The notes under the pieces: model-generated
What the model saw: the letters and a program-made list of their open reading frames with translations, nothing else
The model's database searches: none
What the model was told of the DNA's origin: nothing
Program-made: the position numbers and the translations under genes
NCBI GenBank assembly: GCA_018268455.1
Contig: JAFDWM010000291.1
Span: 25,770 to 89,769 of the forward strand
Length of the DNA: 64,000 bases
Direction of reading: 5' to 3'
Origin: Actinomycetota bacterium
GTDB lineage: Bacteria > Actinomycetota > Actinomycetes > Actinomycetales > Microbacteriaceae
Shown here: positions 53,099-60,583 of the stretch, piece by piece
Layout: every line of letters starts with the position of its first letter
Numbering within the stretch: position 1 is the first letter of the stretch

Positions 53099-54184
53099 GT
53101 GGCTTCCTCCCCTGCTGTGCTCGATCAGGTCTCGGCGCGCCTGGACGCGCTCGTCGCGCGGATGCGAGAGGAGACCGCGGGTTATGGGCCCGATGCCGCG
53201 GCATTCGTCACGGCGGCCGAGGCGACGCTGCGCGGCGGGAAGCGGCTGCGCGCACGGTTCTGCCACGCCGGCTGGGCGTCCGTGGCCGGTCTCACCGGGA
53301 GCAGGGCGGAGCCGGAGACGCTCTGGGAGGCCTGCGCGGCCCTGGAGGTGTTCCAGTCGGCGGCCCTCGTGCACGACGATCTCATCGACAACTCGGACAC
53401 CCGGCGCGGCCGCCCGTCTGCACATCGCGCCCTCGAGGCCTCGCACCTCGGGCTCGGGTGGAGCGGCAGCGCCGTCGACTTCGGCCGGGCGTCGGCGGTG
53501 CTGCTCGGCGATCTGCTCGTCGCCTGGAGCGATGACCTCCTCGAACTCGGGATCTCCTCGAGTCCGCACGCGGACGCCGTGCGCTCGGAGTATGCGCGGA
53601 TGCGGCGCGACGTCACGATCGGCCAGTATCTCGACATCACCGAGGAGTCGGCGTGGATCGTGAACGACGACGACGACCATGCGCAGCGCGCGCTGCGGGT
53701 CGTCTCACTGAAGGCCGCGCGGTACAGCGTCGAGCAGCCACTGCTCATCGGCGCCGCGATCGCCGGCGCCGATGCCCGGCAGCAGGCAGCACTGCGCGGC
53801 TTCGGCCATCCGCTCGGGATGGCGTTCCAGCTGCGGGACGACGTGCTGGGCGTCTTCGGCGACGAGTCCGTCACGGGCAAGCCCGCGGGCGACGATCTCC
53901 GCGAGGGCAAGCGCACGCTGCTGATCGCGTGGACCAGGCAGGCGCTGGCCCCGCAGGGCAGACGCCTCGTGGACGAGCTGCTCGGGGATCCGCAGCTCAC
54001 CGCCGATCAGATCGCGAGCCTGCAGGCGATCATCCGGGAATCCGGGGCACTGACCCGCATGGAGCAGCTGATCGAGGAGTACGCGGCGTCGGGAGAGGCT
54101 GCGCTGCAGGACGCCCCGCTGGATGCAGACGCGCTCGAGCTGCTGCGGGCGCTGGCGCGCGACGCGACGCAGCGCACCGCGTGA
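53099..54184 (+). CDS. idsA: Polyprenyl diphosphate synthase (geranylgeranyl type)
   Basis: A 361-residue trans-isoprenyl synthase that joins IPP to allylic diphosphates for menaquinone side chains, carotenoids or related lipids. The first aspartate motif is D93-D-L-I-D97 (HDDLIDNSDTRRG), preceded by GGKRLRA. The second is RDDVLGVFGD (D247-D248), in which the fifth position is Gly rather than Asp, as in some IdsA2-type enzymes. Product length cannot be told from sequence alone. It converges on the Rv2175c-like gene, as Rv2173 does in mycobacteria. Confidence 0.93.
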   Translation: MASSPAVLDQVSARLDALVARMREETAGYGPDAAAFVTAAEATLRGGKRLRARFCHAGWASVAGLTGSRAEPETLWEACAALEVFQSAALVHDDLIDNSDTRRGRPSAHRALEASHLGLGWSGSAVDFGRASAVLLGDLLVAWSDDLLELGISSSPHADAVRSEYARMRRDVTIGQYLDITEESAWIVNDDDDHAQRALRVVSLKAARYSVEQPLLIGAAIAGADARQQAALRGFGHPLGMAFQLRDDVLGVFGDESVTGKPAGDDLREGKRTLLIAWTRQALAPQGRRLVDELLGDPQLTADQIASLQAIIRESGALTRMEQLIEEYAASGEAALQDAPLDADALELLRALARDATQRTA

Positions 54185-54199
54185 CGGACGGCGATCGGC

Positions 54200-54550
54200 T
54201 CAGGCGAGAGCGCGCGCGACGCGGCGCACTTCGCTCTTGCGCCCGTCGCGAAGCGCGGCGATCGGCGAGCGCCCCATCGACTCCTCCTCCGCGAGCAGCC
54301 AGTCGATCAGCTCGTCATCGGTGAATCCGGCATCTCTGAGCACGATGATCGTGCCGCGCAGGGAGGCGAGCGGCACGCCGTCCTTGAGGAAGGCGGCGGG
54401 AACGGCGAGCGGGCCGTTGCGACGCGTTCCCACCAGCTGCTGCTCATCGAAGAGCCGGTGCACCCGACCGAGCGGTTCGCCGAGGATCTCGACGAGGTCG
54501 GGAAGGGTCAGCCACTCGACTGCGGGGGTCGCCATTTCGGTTTCAGACAC
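54200..54550 (-). CDS. Rv2175c-like winged-helix DNA-binding protein
   Basis: A 116-residue protein with an N-terminal winged helix (WLTLPDLVEILGEPLGRVHRLFDEQQLVGTRRNGPLAVPAAFLKDG) and a C-terminal helical part (LRDAGFTDDELIDWLLAEEESMG). It matches the Rv2175c family; in M. tuberculosis the homologue is a substrate of the kinase PknL. The neighbourhood, polyprenyl synthase plus PASTA-family kinase, is the same here. The N-terminus has Ser and Thr residues (SETEMATP) that could be phosphorylated. Confidence 0.88.
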   Translation of the reverse strand: MSETEMATPAVEWLTLPDLVEILGEPLGRVHRLFDEQQLVGTRRNGPLAVPAAFLKDGVPLASLRGTIIVLRDAGFTDDELIDWLLAEEESMGRSPIAALRDGRKSEVRRVARALA

Positions 54551-54610
54551 AACGCCATGATCTCATCCCGATGCCGCCGACCGCGCCGGGAGTGGCCCGG
54601 CGCGAGCTCA

Positions 54611-54647
54611 ATCACATCTATCACTTGAATCACGTTCGTTGACGTGA
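54611..54647 (+). promoter_or_regulatory. Repeat cluster upstream of the LysM hydrolase gene
   Basis: ATCAC occurs three times at exact 9-bp steps (54611, 54620, 54629). The last copy runs into an inverted repeat TCACGT/ACGTGA (54630-54635 and 54642-54647). This is about 75 nt upstream of the hydrolase start. Tandem five-base half-sites before a cell-wall hydrolase gene recall MtrA-type response-regulator sites, but the motif is not identical. Confidence 0.45.
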
Positions 54648-54721
54648 GTTCACTTTCGTGACACGGTCGGAAGGCGATGCGCGACGTCGCGCCTCGCTTT
54701 GCTGACGCCCGAGGGGAAGAC

Positions 54722-55726
54722 ATGCAGACCACGCCGAATGCGCGCCGGGTGCTCGGCCTGGCTGTGCCGACCGTGCTCGTCAGCACGATGGCGACGGCTC
54801 TTTCCGCCGCTCCCGCCCAGGCCATGACCCCCGCGGTCGCGCTCACGACGCTGCCGAGCGGATCCGCCTTCGCCGGCCTTGCTCCGGGCGCGCTGCCGCC
54901 GCGCAGTGAGCTGCCGACGACCGGCGACTACACCGTGCAGGACGGCGACACGCTCTGGGACATCGCGCGTGCGCACGGCACGACCGTCGCCGCACTGTAC
55001 GCCGCGAACGGCCTGGGAGCCGGCTCCATCATCCGACCAGGACAGGTGCTTTCACTGGGCGGTCCCGCTCCGGCGGCGGCCGATGCAGCCCCCGATGCAG
55101 CCCCCGTGGCTGCGACCCCGGGCGGTGCCGACCCGGCCGGCTATGAAGTCGTCGCAGGAGACACGATGTGGGCGATCGCGCAGGAGCACGGGCTGAGCGT
55201 CGCCGCCCTGCTCGCCTTCAACGCGCTCGCACCGGATTCGATCATCTACCCCGGGCAGACCCTGCAACTGACCGCTCCCCCGCCGCCGCCGGCGGAATCT
55301 GTCGCCCCCGACACCTACACCGCCCCCGAGGTCGTCCTGACCGACGAGCAGGCGGCGAACGCACGGCACATCATCGCCGTGGGACGGGAGCTGGGCGTGT
55401 CCGATCACGGTCTCGCGATCGCCCTCGCCACGGCGATGGTCGAGAGCGGTCTCGTCAACCACCCGGGCGGAGACCGCGACTCGGTGGGCCTGTTCCAGCA
55501 GCGTCCCAGCACCGGCTGGGGTTCAGCCGAGCAGATCGCGGATCCGGACTACGCGATCCGCGCGTTCTTCCGGGGCACCCCGCACACGAACGGCCTGCTG
55601 GATCTGCCGGGCTGGGAGAACCTCGACGCCGGCGTCGCCGCCCAGGAGGTGCAGATCTCCGCATTCCCCGGTCGCTACGCGCTGTGGGAGCCGCAGGCGA
55701 CGGACTGGATCGCCCTGTACGGCTGA
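54722..55726 (+). CDS. Secreted LysM cell-wall protein with lysozyme-like C-terminus
   Basis: A 334-residue exported protein. The signal peptide (about 1-33, ending near APAQA) is followed by LysM repeats at about 68-112 (YTVQDGDTLWDIARAHG) and 141-184 (YEVVAGDTMWAIAQEHG), each binding peptidoglycan GlcNAc. The C-terminal domain (about 205-334) has AIALATAMVESGLVNHPGGDRDSVGLFQQRPSTGWG; the glutamate in MVESGL fits the catalytic acid of a transglycosylase-like fold. GAGGGGAAG precedes ATG 54722. It sits just before the PASTA kinase gene, a functionally fitting neighbour. Confidence 0.88.
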   Translation: MQTTPNARRVLGLAVPTVLVSTMATALSAAPAQAMTPAVALTTLPSGSAFAGLAPGALPPRSELPTTGDYTVQDGDTLWDIARAHGTTVAALYAANGLGAGSIIRPGQVLSLGGPAPAAADAAPDAAPVAATPGGADPAGYEVVAGDTMWAIAQEHGLSVAALLAFNALAPDSIIYPGQTLQLTAPPPPPAESVAPDTYTAPEVVLTDEQAANARHIIAVGRELGVSDHGLAIALATAMVESGLVNHPGGDRDSVGLFQQRPSTGWGSAEQIADPDYAIRAFFRGTPHTNGLLDLPGWENLDAGVAAQEVQISAFPGRYALWEPQATDWIALYG

Positions 55727-55809
55727 AGGATCGCACCACCGAGAAGCGCTGATCGCACCGAATACCCCGGGAGCGCGAGCCGTTGCCCGAGCTCACAGCG
55801 ACTTCTCCC

Positions 55810-55815
55810 TAGACT
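55810..55815 (+). promoter_or_regulatory. -10 box TAGACT of the PASTA kinase gene
   Basis: TAGACT ends 6 nt before GTG 55822, so the kinase has its own leaderless promoter. Confidence 0.6.
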
Positions 55816-55821
55816 TCTGCC

Positions 55822-57765
55822 GTGACGACCAGCCAACAAGCCGACCCCCTCATCGGGCGGCTCGTCGACGGTCGCTACCGGGTGCGCGCCCGCATCGCGC
55901 GCGGCGGCATGGCCACGGTGTATGTGGCGACCGACCTCCGCCTGGAACGGCGCATCGCGCTCAAGGTCATGCACGGCCACCTCAGCGACGACTCGGTCTT
56001 CCAGAGCCGATTCATCCAGGAGGCGCGTGCGGCCGCCCGGCTGGCGGATCCGCACGTGGTCAACGTCTTCGACCAGGGTCAGGACGGCGAACTCGCCTAC
56101 CTGGTGATGGAGTACCTGCCCGGGATCACGCTGCGCGAGCTGATGCGGGAGCAGCGTCGGCTCACGGTGCCGCAGACGATCACGATCATGGATGCCGTGC
56201 TCTCCGGCTTGGCCGCAGCGCACCGCGCCGGCATCGTGCACCGCGACGTGAAGCCGGAGAACGTGCTGCTGGCCGAGGACGGCCGGATCAAGATCGGCGA
56301 CTTCGGCCTCGCCCGTGCCACGACCGCGAACACGGCCTCCGGCGCGCAGCTGATGGGCACCATCGCCTACCTCGCACCCGAGCTCGTCACGCGCGGCACC
56401 GCCGATGCCCGCAGCGACATCTACGCGCTCGGCATCATGCTCTACGAGATGCTCACCGGCGAGCAGCCGTACAAAGGCGAGCAGCCCATGCAGATCGCGT
56501 TCCAGCACGCCACCGACTCCGTCCCGCGGCCGAGTGTGCGCAACCCGGGCGTGCCAGAGCAGCTCGACGAGCTCGTGCTGTGGGCCACGGAGAAGACCCC
56601 CGACGAGCGTCCGACCGATGCGCAGGAGATGCTCGAGCGGCTGCGCGTGATCGAGCGCGAGCTCGGCGTCTCCCCCTCGCCCGCCGCGACGAAGACCATG
56701 GCCCTGCCGCTGCACGACACCGGCGATCAGACGCTCGTGCTGCCGGGCACGAGCACCCCGACCGCACCTGCCGCGGTCGTCGATGCCCCCCTCGACAATG
56801 CGACGCTGCTGCGCCGCCGCGCCGCCCAGCGCCGATCGCGCGGGGCCTTCCTGCTCACGCTCGTGCTGCTGCTTGCGGCGGTCGCCGGCGGGACGGGCTG
56901 GTGGTTCGGATCCGGCCCCGGATCCAAGATCGCCATCCCCGAGGTCGCGGGCAAGACCTGGGATGCGGCATCGGCCGCGATCGCCAAGGAGGGCCTCGAG
57001 CCCATTCAGGGCAGCGAGAACTCGCTGAAGATCCCTGCGGGTCAGGCGATCCGCACCGACCCGACGGCAGGCTCCCGGGTGGACAAGAAGGCCAAGGTCA
57101 CGGTGCTGATCTCGGCGGGGCCCGCCAAGCATGCGGTGCCGAAGCTCGACGCGATGACCCAGGCACAGGCCCAGGAGGTCATCCGCCCGTTCAACCTGAC
57201 GCTGACAGACCCGCTGATGCTGTTCTCGGGCGCCGACAAGGGCGTCGTGATCAACGCGCTGGTCACGCCCCGAGCCGGCGGTGACGGCTACGAGTGCGGG
57301 GAGGGCTGCGAGGTCTTCGAGGGAGACCAGTTCCGGCTCTTCATCTCGCTCGGTGCGCTCCCCGACGTGAGCAACAAGACCGTCGACGATGCGACGAGCG
57401 CGTTGACGGCCGCGCAGCTCAAGGTCAACCCCGACTCGGTCATGGAGTACAGCGACAGCGTGGCGGACGGTCACGTGATCGGCATCTCCGATCGTGAAGG
57501 CGGCGGAAACTGGCGTCCGGGCGACACCATCACGCTGCACGTCTCGAAGGGGCCGGAGCCGGTCCCCGTGCCCGGAGTGGTCGGGCAGACGCTCGACAAG
57601 GCGAAGCAGACGCTGACCGATGCGGGCTTCCAGGTGAGTTACGCGCCGTGGGGCGATCTTCCGGGCTTCTCGGCGATGGCGACGGTCACCGCTCAGAACC
57701 CGGCCGCCGACCAGGCCGTGCCGCGGGGATCCAAGGTGACCCTCACCATCCAGCTCCAGGGCTGA
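55822..57765 (+). CDS. pknL: PASTA-domain serine/threonine protein kinase (PknL/PknB type)
   Basis: A 647-residue receptor kinase. Kinase domain about 18-280: glycine loop ARGGMATVYV, K48 (IALKVM), VHRDVKPEN catalytic loop, DFGLA, and APE (LAPELV). A linker and one transmembrane helix (about 335-357) lead to four extracellular PASTA repeats (first IPEVAGKTWDAASAAI, last VPGVVGQTLDKAKQTL), which sense muropeptides or lipid II. The third segment region has a short cysteine pair (YECGEGCEVF). The pknL name rests on the Rv2175c-like and polyprenyl synthase neighbours. Confidence 0.92.
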   Translation: MTTSQQADPLIGRLVDGRYRVRARIARGGMATVYVATDLRLERRIALKVMHGHLSDDSVFQSRFIQEARAAARLADPHVVNVFDQGQDGELAYLVMEYLPGITLRELMREQRRLTVPQTITIMDAVLSGLAAAHRAGIVHRDVKPENVLLAEDGRIKIGDFGLARATTANTASGAQLMGTIAYLAPELVTRGTADARSDIYALGIMLYEMLTGEQPYKGEQPMQIAFQHATDSVPRPSVRNPGVPEQLDELVLWATEKTPDERPTDAQEMLERLRVIERELGVSPSPAATKTMALPLHDTGDQTLVLPGTSTPTAPAAVVDAPLDNATLLRRRAAQRRSRGAFLLTLVLLLAAVAGGTGWWFGSGPGSKIAIPEVAGKTWDAASAAIAKEGLEPIQGSENSLKIPAGQAIRTDPTAGSRVDKKAKVTVLISAGPAKHAVPKLDAMTQAQAQEVIRPFNLTLTDPLMLFSGADKGVVINALVTPRAGGDGYECGEGCEVFEGDQFRLFISLGALPDVSNKTVDDATSALTAAQLKVNPDSVMEYSDSVADGHVIGISDREGGGNWRPGDTITLHVSKGPEPVPVPGVVGQTLDKAKQTLTDAGFQVSYAPWGDLPGFSAMATVTAQNPAADQAVPRGSKVTLTIQLQG

Positions 57766-57803
57766 CAGCCGGCGCCCGGGGGTCGGCTGCGCCAGGGGCT
57801 GGC

Positions 57804-57809
57804 TAGACT
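57804..57809 (+). promoter_or_regulatory. -10 box TAGACT of the PPC/DUF296 gene
   Basis: TAGACT ends 6 nt before ATG 57816. Confidence 0.55.
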
Positions 57810-57815
57810 CCGGGC

Positions 57816-58244
57816 ATGCAGCACTTCTTCGATGAGGCCTCTGCCACGCACCTGCTCGTTCTCGCCAAGGGCGAGGAGCTGATGACCGAACTCGAGGATT
57901 TCGCCCGCCGAGAGGACCTCGCCGGGGGCTGGGTCGACATCGTCGGCGGCGCGGCGGCGACCACGCTCGGCTTCTACGACCCGGTCGCGCGCGAGTACCG
58001 CTACACCCGCTTCGAGGAGCCGCTGGAGATCACCGGTCTGCACGGAGACCTGGCCTGGGTCGACTCCCGCCCGATGTGGCATGTGCACGGCACCTTCTCC
58101 CGCGCCGACTTCTCGGTGCTCGGAGGCCACGTGAAGGAGTGCCTGATCGGCCTCACCGGCGAGGTCATGGTGACGGCGCGCGCGAACCGGCTCACCCGCG
58201 TCTACGACGAGGAGACCGGGCTGAAGCTTCTCGCGGAGGCGTGA
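57816..58244 (+). CDS. PPC (DUF296) domain protein
   Basis: A 142-residue single PPC/DUF296 domain: LVLAKGEELMTELEDFARRE, GGAAATTLGFYD, then WHVHGTFSRADFSVLGGHVKECLIGLTGEVMV. The histidines in WHVHG and GGHV are the conserved surface cluster of the family and may bind metal. Bacterial members form trimers; DNA binding is known for plant AT-hook versions and is uncertain here. It follows the kinase gene by 50 nt but has its own promoter box. Confidence 0.87.
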   Translation: MQHFFDEASATHLLVLAKGEELMTELEDFARREDLAGGWVDIVGGAAATTLGFYDPVAREYRYTRFEEPLEITGLHGDLAWVDSRPMWHVHGTFSRADFSVLGGHVKECLIGLTGEVMVTARANRLTRVYDEETGLKLLAEA

Positions 58245-58267
58245 GCCGCGAAGACGCTGCGGGACTA

Positions 58268-58303
58268 CGAAGGGTCCATGCCGTCGACGGCATGGACCCT
58301 TCG
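58268..58303. terminator. Bidirectional terminator, perfect 36-bp palindrome
   Basis: The 36 bases form a perfect palindrome centred on GTCGAC, lying between two convergent genes (24 nt after the PPC gene stop, 6 nt from the aroG stop). Confidence 0.85.
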
Positions 58304-58309
58304 ACTGCG

Positions 58310-59644
58310 TCAGCGCTTCTCGAGCTCCTCTGCCACCAGGAAGGCGAGCTCGAGCGACTGCATGTGGTTCAGCCGCGGGTCGCAGAGCGACTCGTACCGG
58401 GTCGCGAGAGCGGCCTCGTCGATCTGCTCGGATCCGCCCAGGCACTCCGTGACATCGTCGCCCGTGAGCTCCACGTGGATGCCCCCGGGGAACGTGCCGA
58501 CGGCGCGGTGCGCCTCGAAGAAGCCACGCACCTCGTCGACGACGTCGTCGAAGCGACGGGTCTTGTAGCCCGTCGGCGTGGTGATGCCGTTGCCGTGCAT
58601 CGGATCCGTGACCCACAGCGGCTGCGCACCGGAGTCCTTGACGGCCTCCAGCAGCGGCGGCAGCGCGTCGCGGATCTTGCCCGCACCCATGCGGGTGATG
58701 AAGGTGAGCCGGCCCGGCTCGCGGTTCGGGTCGAGCTTGTCGATGAGCGCGAGCGCCGTCTCCGGCGACGTGGTCGGGCCGAGCTTGACGCCGATGGGGT
58801 TGCGGATCTTCGCGAAGTAGTCGACGTGCGCGCCGTCGAGATCGCGGGTGCGCTCACCGATCCAGAGGAAGTGCGCCGACGTGTTGTAGGGCGTGAGGGT
58901 GCGGGAGTCGATGCGGGTCATCGGACGCTCGTAGTCCATGAGCAGGCCCTCATGCCCGGTGAAGAACTCCACGCGCTTGAGCTCGTCGAAGTCGGCGCCC
59001 GCCGCCTCCATGAACTTGATCGCGCGATCGATCTCGGCGGCCATGCGCTCGTAGCGCTGGTTGGCCGGGTTCTGCGCGAAGCCCTTGTTCCACGAGTGCA
59101 CCTCGCGGAGGTCGGCGAAACCGCCCTGGGTGAACGCCCGGATGAGGTTCAGCGTGGACGCGGCCGTGTGGTAGCCCTGCAGCAGACGTGCGGGGTTCGC
59201 CTCGCGGGACCCCTCGGTGAAGTCGTAGCCGTTGACGATGTCGCCGCGGTACGCGGGCAGCGTGACGTCGCCGCGCGTCTCGGTGTCGCTGGAGCGGGGC
59301 TTCGCGAACTGCCCGGCCATGCGGCCCATCTTCACGACCGGCATCGAGGCGCCGTACGTGAGCACGACCGCCATCTGCAGTACCGTCTTGATGCGGTTGC
59401 GGATCTGATCGGCCGTCGCCCCGGCGAAGGTCTCGGCGCAGTCGCCGCCCTGCAGCAGGAAGGCTCGGCCGGCCGCCGCGCGCGCGAGGCGCTCGCGCAG
59501 GTTGTCCACCTCGCCGGCGAAGACGAGCGGCGGAAGTGCGGCGATCTGCGCGGACACGTCAGCGACACGGGAGGTGTCCGGCCACTGCGGCTGCTGCTTG
59601 ATCTCCAGGGCGCGCCACGAGTCGAGGTCGAAAGGCTGGGGCAT
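58310..59644 (-). CDS. aroG: 3-deoxy-7-phosphoheptulonate synthase, class II
   Basis: A 444-residue class II DAHP synthase, the entry enzyme of the shikimate pathway, joining PEP and erythrose 4-phosphate. Signatures include FLLQGGDCAETF, KMGRMAGQFAKPRSSDTE, GKIRDALPPLLEAV, WVTDPMHGNGI and GGIHVELTGDDVTECLGG with metal ligands Cys, His, Glu and Asp. ATG 59644 is chosen because a TAGGAT box ends 6 nt upstream; the GTG one codon earlier is too close. Confidence 0.97.
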   Translation of the reverse strand: MPQPFDLDSWRALEIKQQPQWPDTSRVADVSAQIAALPPLVFAGEVDNLRERLARAAAGRAFLLQGGDCAETFAGATADQIRNRIKTVLQMAVVLTYGASMPVVKMGRMAGQFAKPRSSDTETRGDVTLPAYRGDIVNGYDFTEGSREANPARLLQGYHTAASTLNLIRAFTQGGFADLREVHSWNKGFAQNPANQRYERMAAEIDRAIKFMEAAGADFDELKRVEFFTGHEGLLMDYERPMTRIDSRTLTPYNTSAHFLWIGERTRDLDGAHVDYFAKIRNPIGVKLGPTTSPETALALIDKLDPNREPGRLTFITRMGAGKIRDALPPLLEAVKDSGAQPLWVTDPMHGNGITTPTGYKTRRFDDVVDEVRGFFEAHRAVGTFPGGIHVELTGDDVTECLGGSEQIDEAALATRYESLCDPRLNHMQSLELAFLVAEELEKR

Positions 59645-59650
59645 CACCCC

Positions 59651-59656
59651 ATCCTA
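59651..59656 (-). promoter_or_regulatory. -10 box TAGGAT of aroG
   Basis: TAGGAT ends 6 nt before ATG 59644 and decides between the adjacent GTG and ATG codons. Confidence 0.55.
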
Positions 59657-59722
59657 GGGTGCGGAGGAAGCCCGCGATCCCACTGTGAAGATCGCGGCCG
59701 GAGGCGTCGCCGTGCGGATCCG

Positions 59723-60412
59723 CTACGAGGTCTTCGCGGCGAGCCGCTCCTTGACGGTGGAGGCGTAGACGTCCTCGTAGCGCTGTTCGCCGAGTCGCTG
59801 CAGCGCCACCATGATCTCGTCGGTCACCGACCGCAGGATGTACCGGTCGTTCTCCATGCCGGCGTAGCGGGAGAAGTCGAGCGGCTCGCCGATCACCATC
59901 CCGACCCGCATGATGTTCGGGATCCGCTGTCCTGTCGGCATCGCGACGTCGGTGTCGACCATGACGACGGGGATCACCGGCACCCGCGCCTCCAGAGCCA
60001 TCCGCGCGATCCCGGTGCGACCGCGATACAGCTTGCCATCGGGGCTGCGGGTGCCCTCCGGGTAGATGCCGAGCAGATCACCGCGACCGAGCACGCCCAG
60101 CCCGGTGTTCAACGACGCCTCCGACGCCTTGCCCCCGGAGCGATCGATCGGGAGCTGACCGGTGCCCTTCATGAACATGCGGGTGGCCCACCCCTTCAGG
60201 CCCCTCCCCGTGAAGTAGTCGCTCTTCGCGAGGAACGACATCCGCCGCTCGAGCATGAGCGGCAGGAAGATCGAGTCGGAGAACGACAGATGGTTGCTGG
60301 CCATGATGGCCGCGCCCGTCGTGGGGACGTGCTGGCGCCCCACGATCCACGGCCGGAAGACCGCCTTGACCAGCGGGCCGATGGCGACGTACTTCATGAA
60401 CCAGTAGATCAT
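59723..60412 (-). CDS. plsC: 1-acyl-sn-glycerol-3-phosphate acyltransferase
   Basis: A 229-residue membrane-associated acyltransferase that makes phosphatidic acid. The catalytic HX4D is H41-LSFS-D46 (SNHLSFSD), and the glycerol-phosphate site is GIYPEGTRSPDG. Start 60412 begins with a hydrophobic helix. A TAGACT box ends 8 nt upstream. It diverges from the acyl-CoA synthetase gene, so acyl activation and acyl transfer are neighbours. Confidence 0.92.
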   Translation of the reverse strand: MIYWFMKYVAIGPLVKAVFRPWIVGRQHVPTTGAAIMASNHLSFSDSIFLPLMLERRMSFLAKSDYFTGRGLKGWATRMFMKGTGQLPIDRSGGKASEASLNTGLGVLGRGDLLGIYPEGTRSPDGKLYRGRTGIARMALEARVPVIPVVMVDTDVAMPTGQRIPNIMRVGMVIGEPLDFSRYAGMENDRYILRSVTDEIMVALQRLGEQRYEDVYASTVKERLAAKTS

Positions 60413-60420
60413 CGCCGCAA

Positions 60421-60426
60421 AGTCTA
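60421..60426 (-). promoter_or_regulatory. -10 box TAGACT of plsC
   Basis: TAGACT ends 8 nt before the plsC ATG, so the leader would be absent or only one or two bases long. Confidence 0.5.
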
Positions 60427-60536
60427 TCCCCCGCGCTCACGCGGCACGAGAGGGCTCGATGGGCGTGCGACGCAGTTTCACATTCGATGCGACTCGATCT
60501 CACCACCAAAGGGCCCATCCCAGGCGCGACATGGCC

Positions 60537-60542
60537 TAGACT
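60537..60542 (+). promoter_or_regulatory. -10 box TAGACT of the acyl-CoA synthetase gene
   Basis: TAGACT lies about 41 nt upstream of GTG 60584, leaving a leader that contains the AAGGAG ribosome site. Confidence 0.5.
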
Positions 60543-60583
60543 CCTGGGAAGCATGTGCCCGTACCGGCCCCGAAGGAGTTGCC

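Noticed and set aside
54200-54550. Reading the 116-residue protein as an excisionase-like phage gene
   Set aside because: The winged helix could suggest this, but the polyprenyl synthase and PASTA kinase neighbours fit the Rv2175c family, and no other phage gene is present.
58076-60583. Long in-frame extension upstream of the acyl-CoA synthetase
   Set aside because: The added sequence is antisense to aroG and plsC; the GTG at 60584 has a good ribosome site and begins the homologous part.
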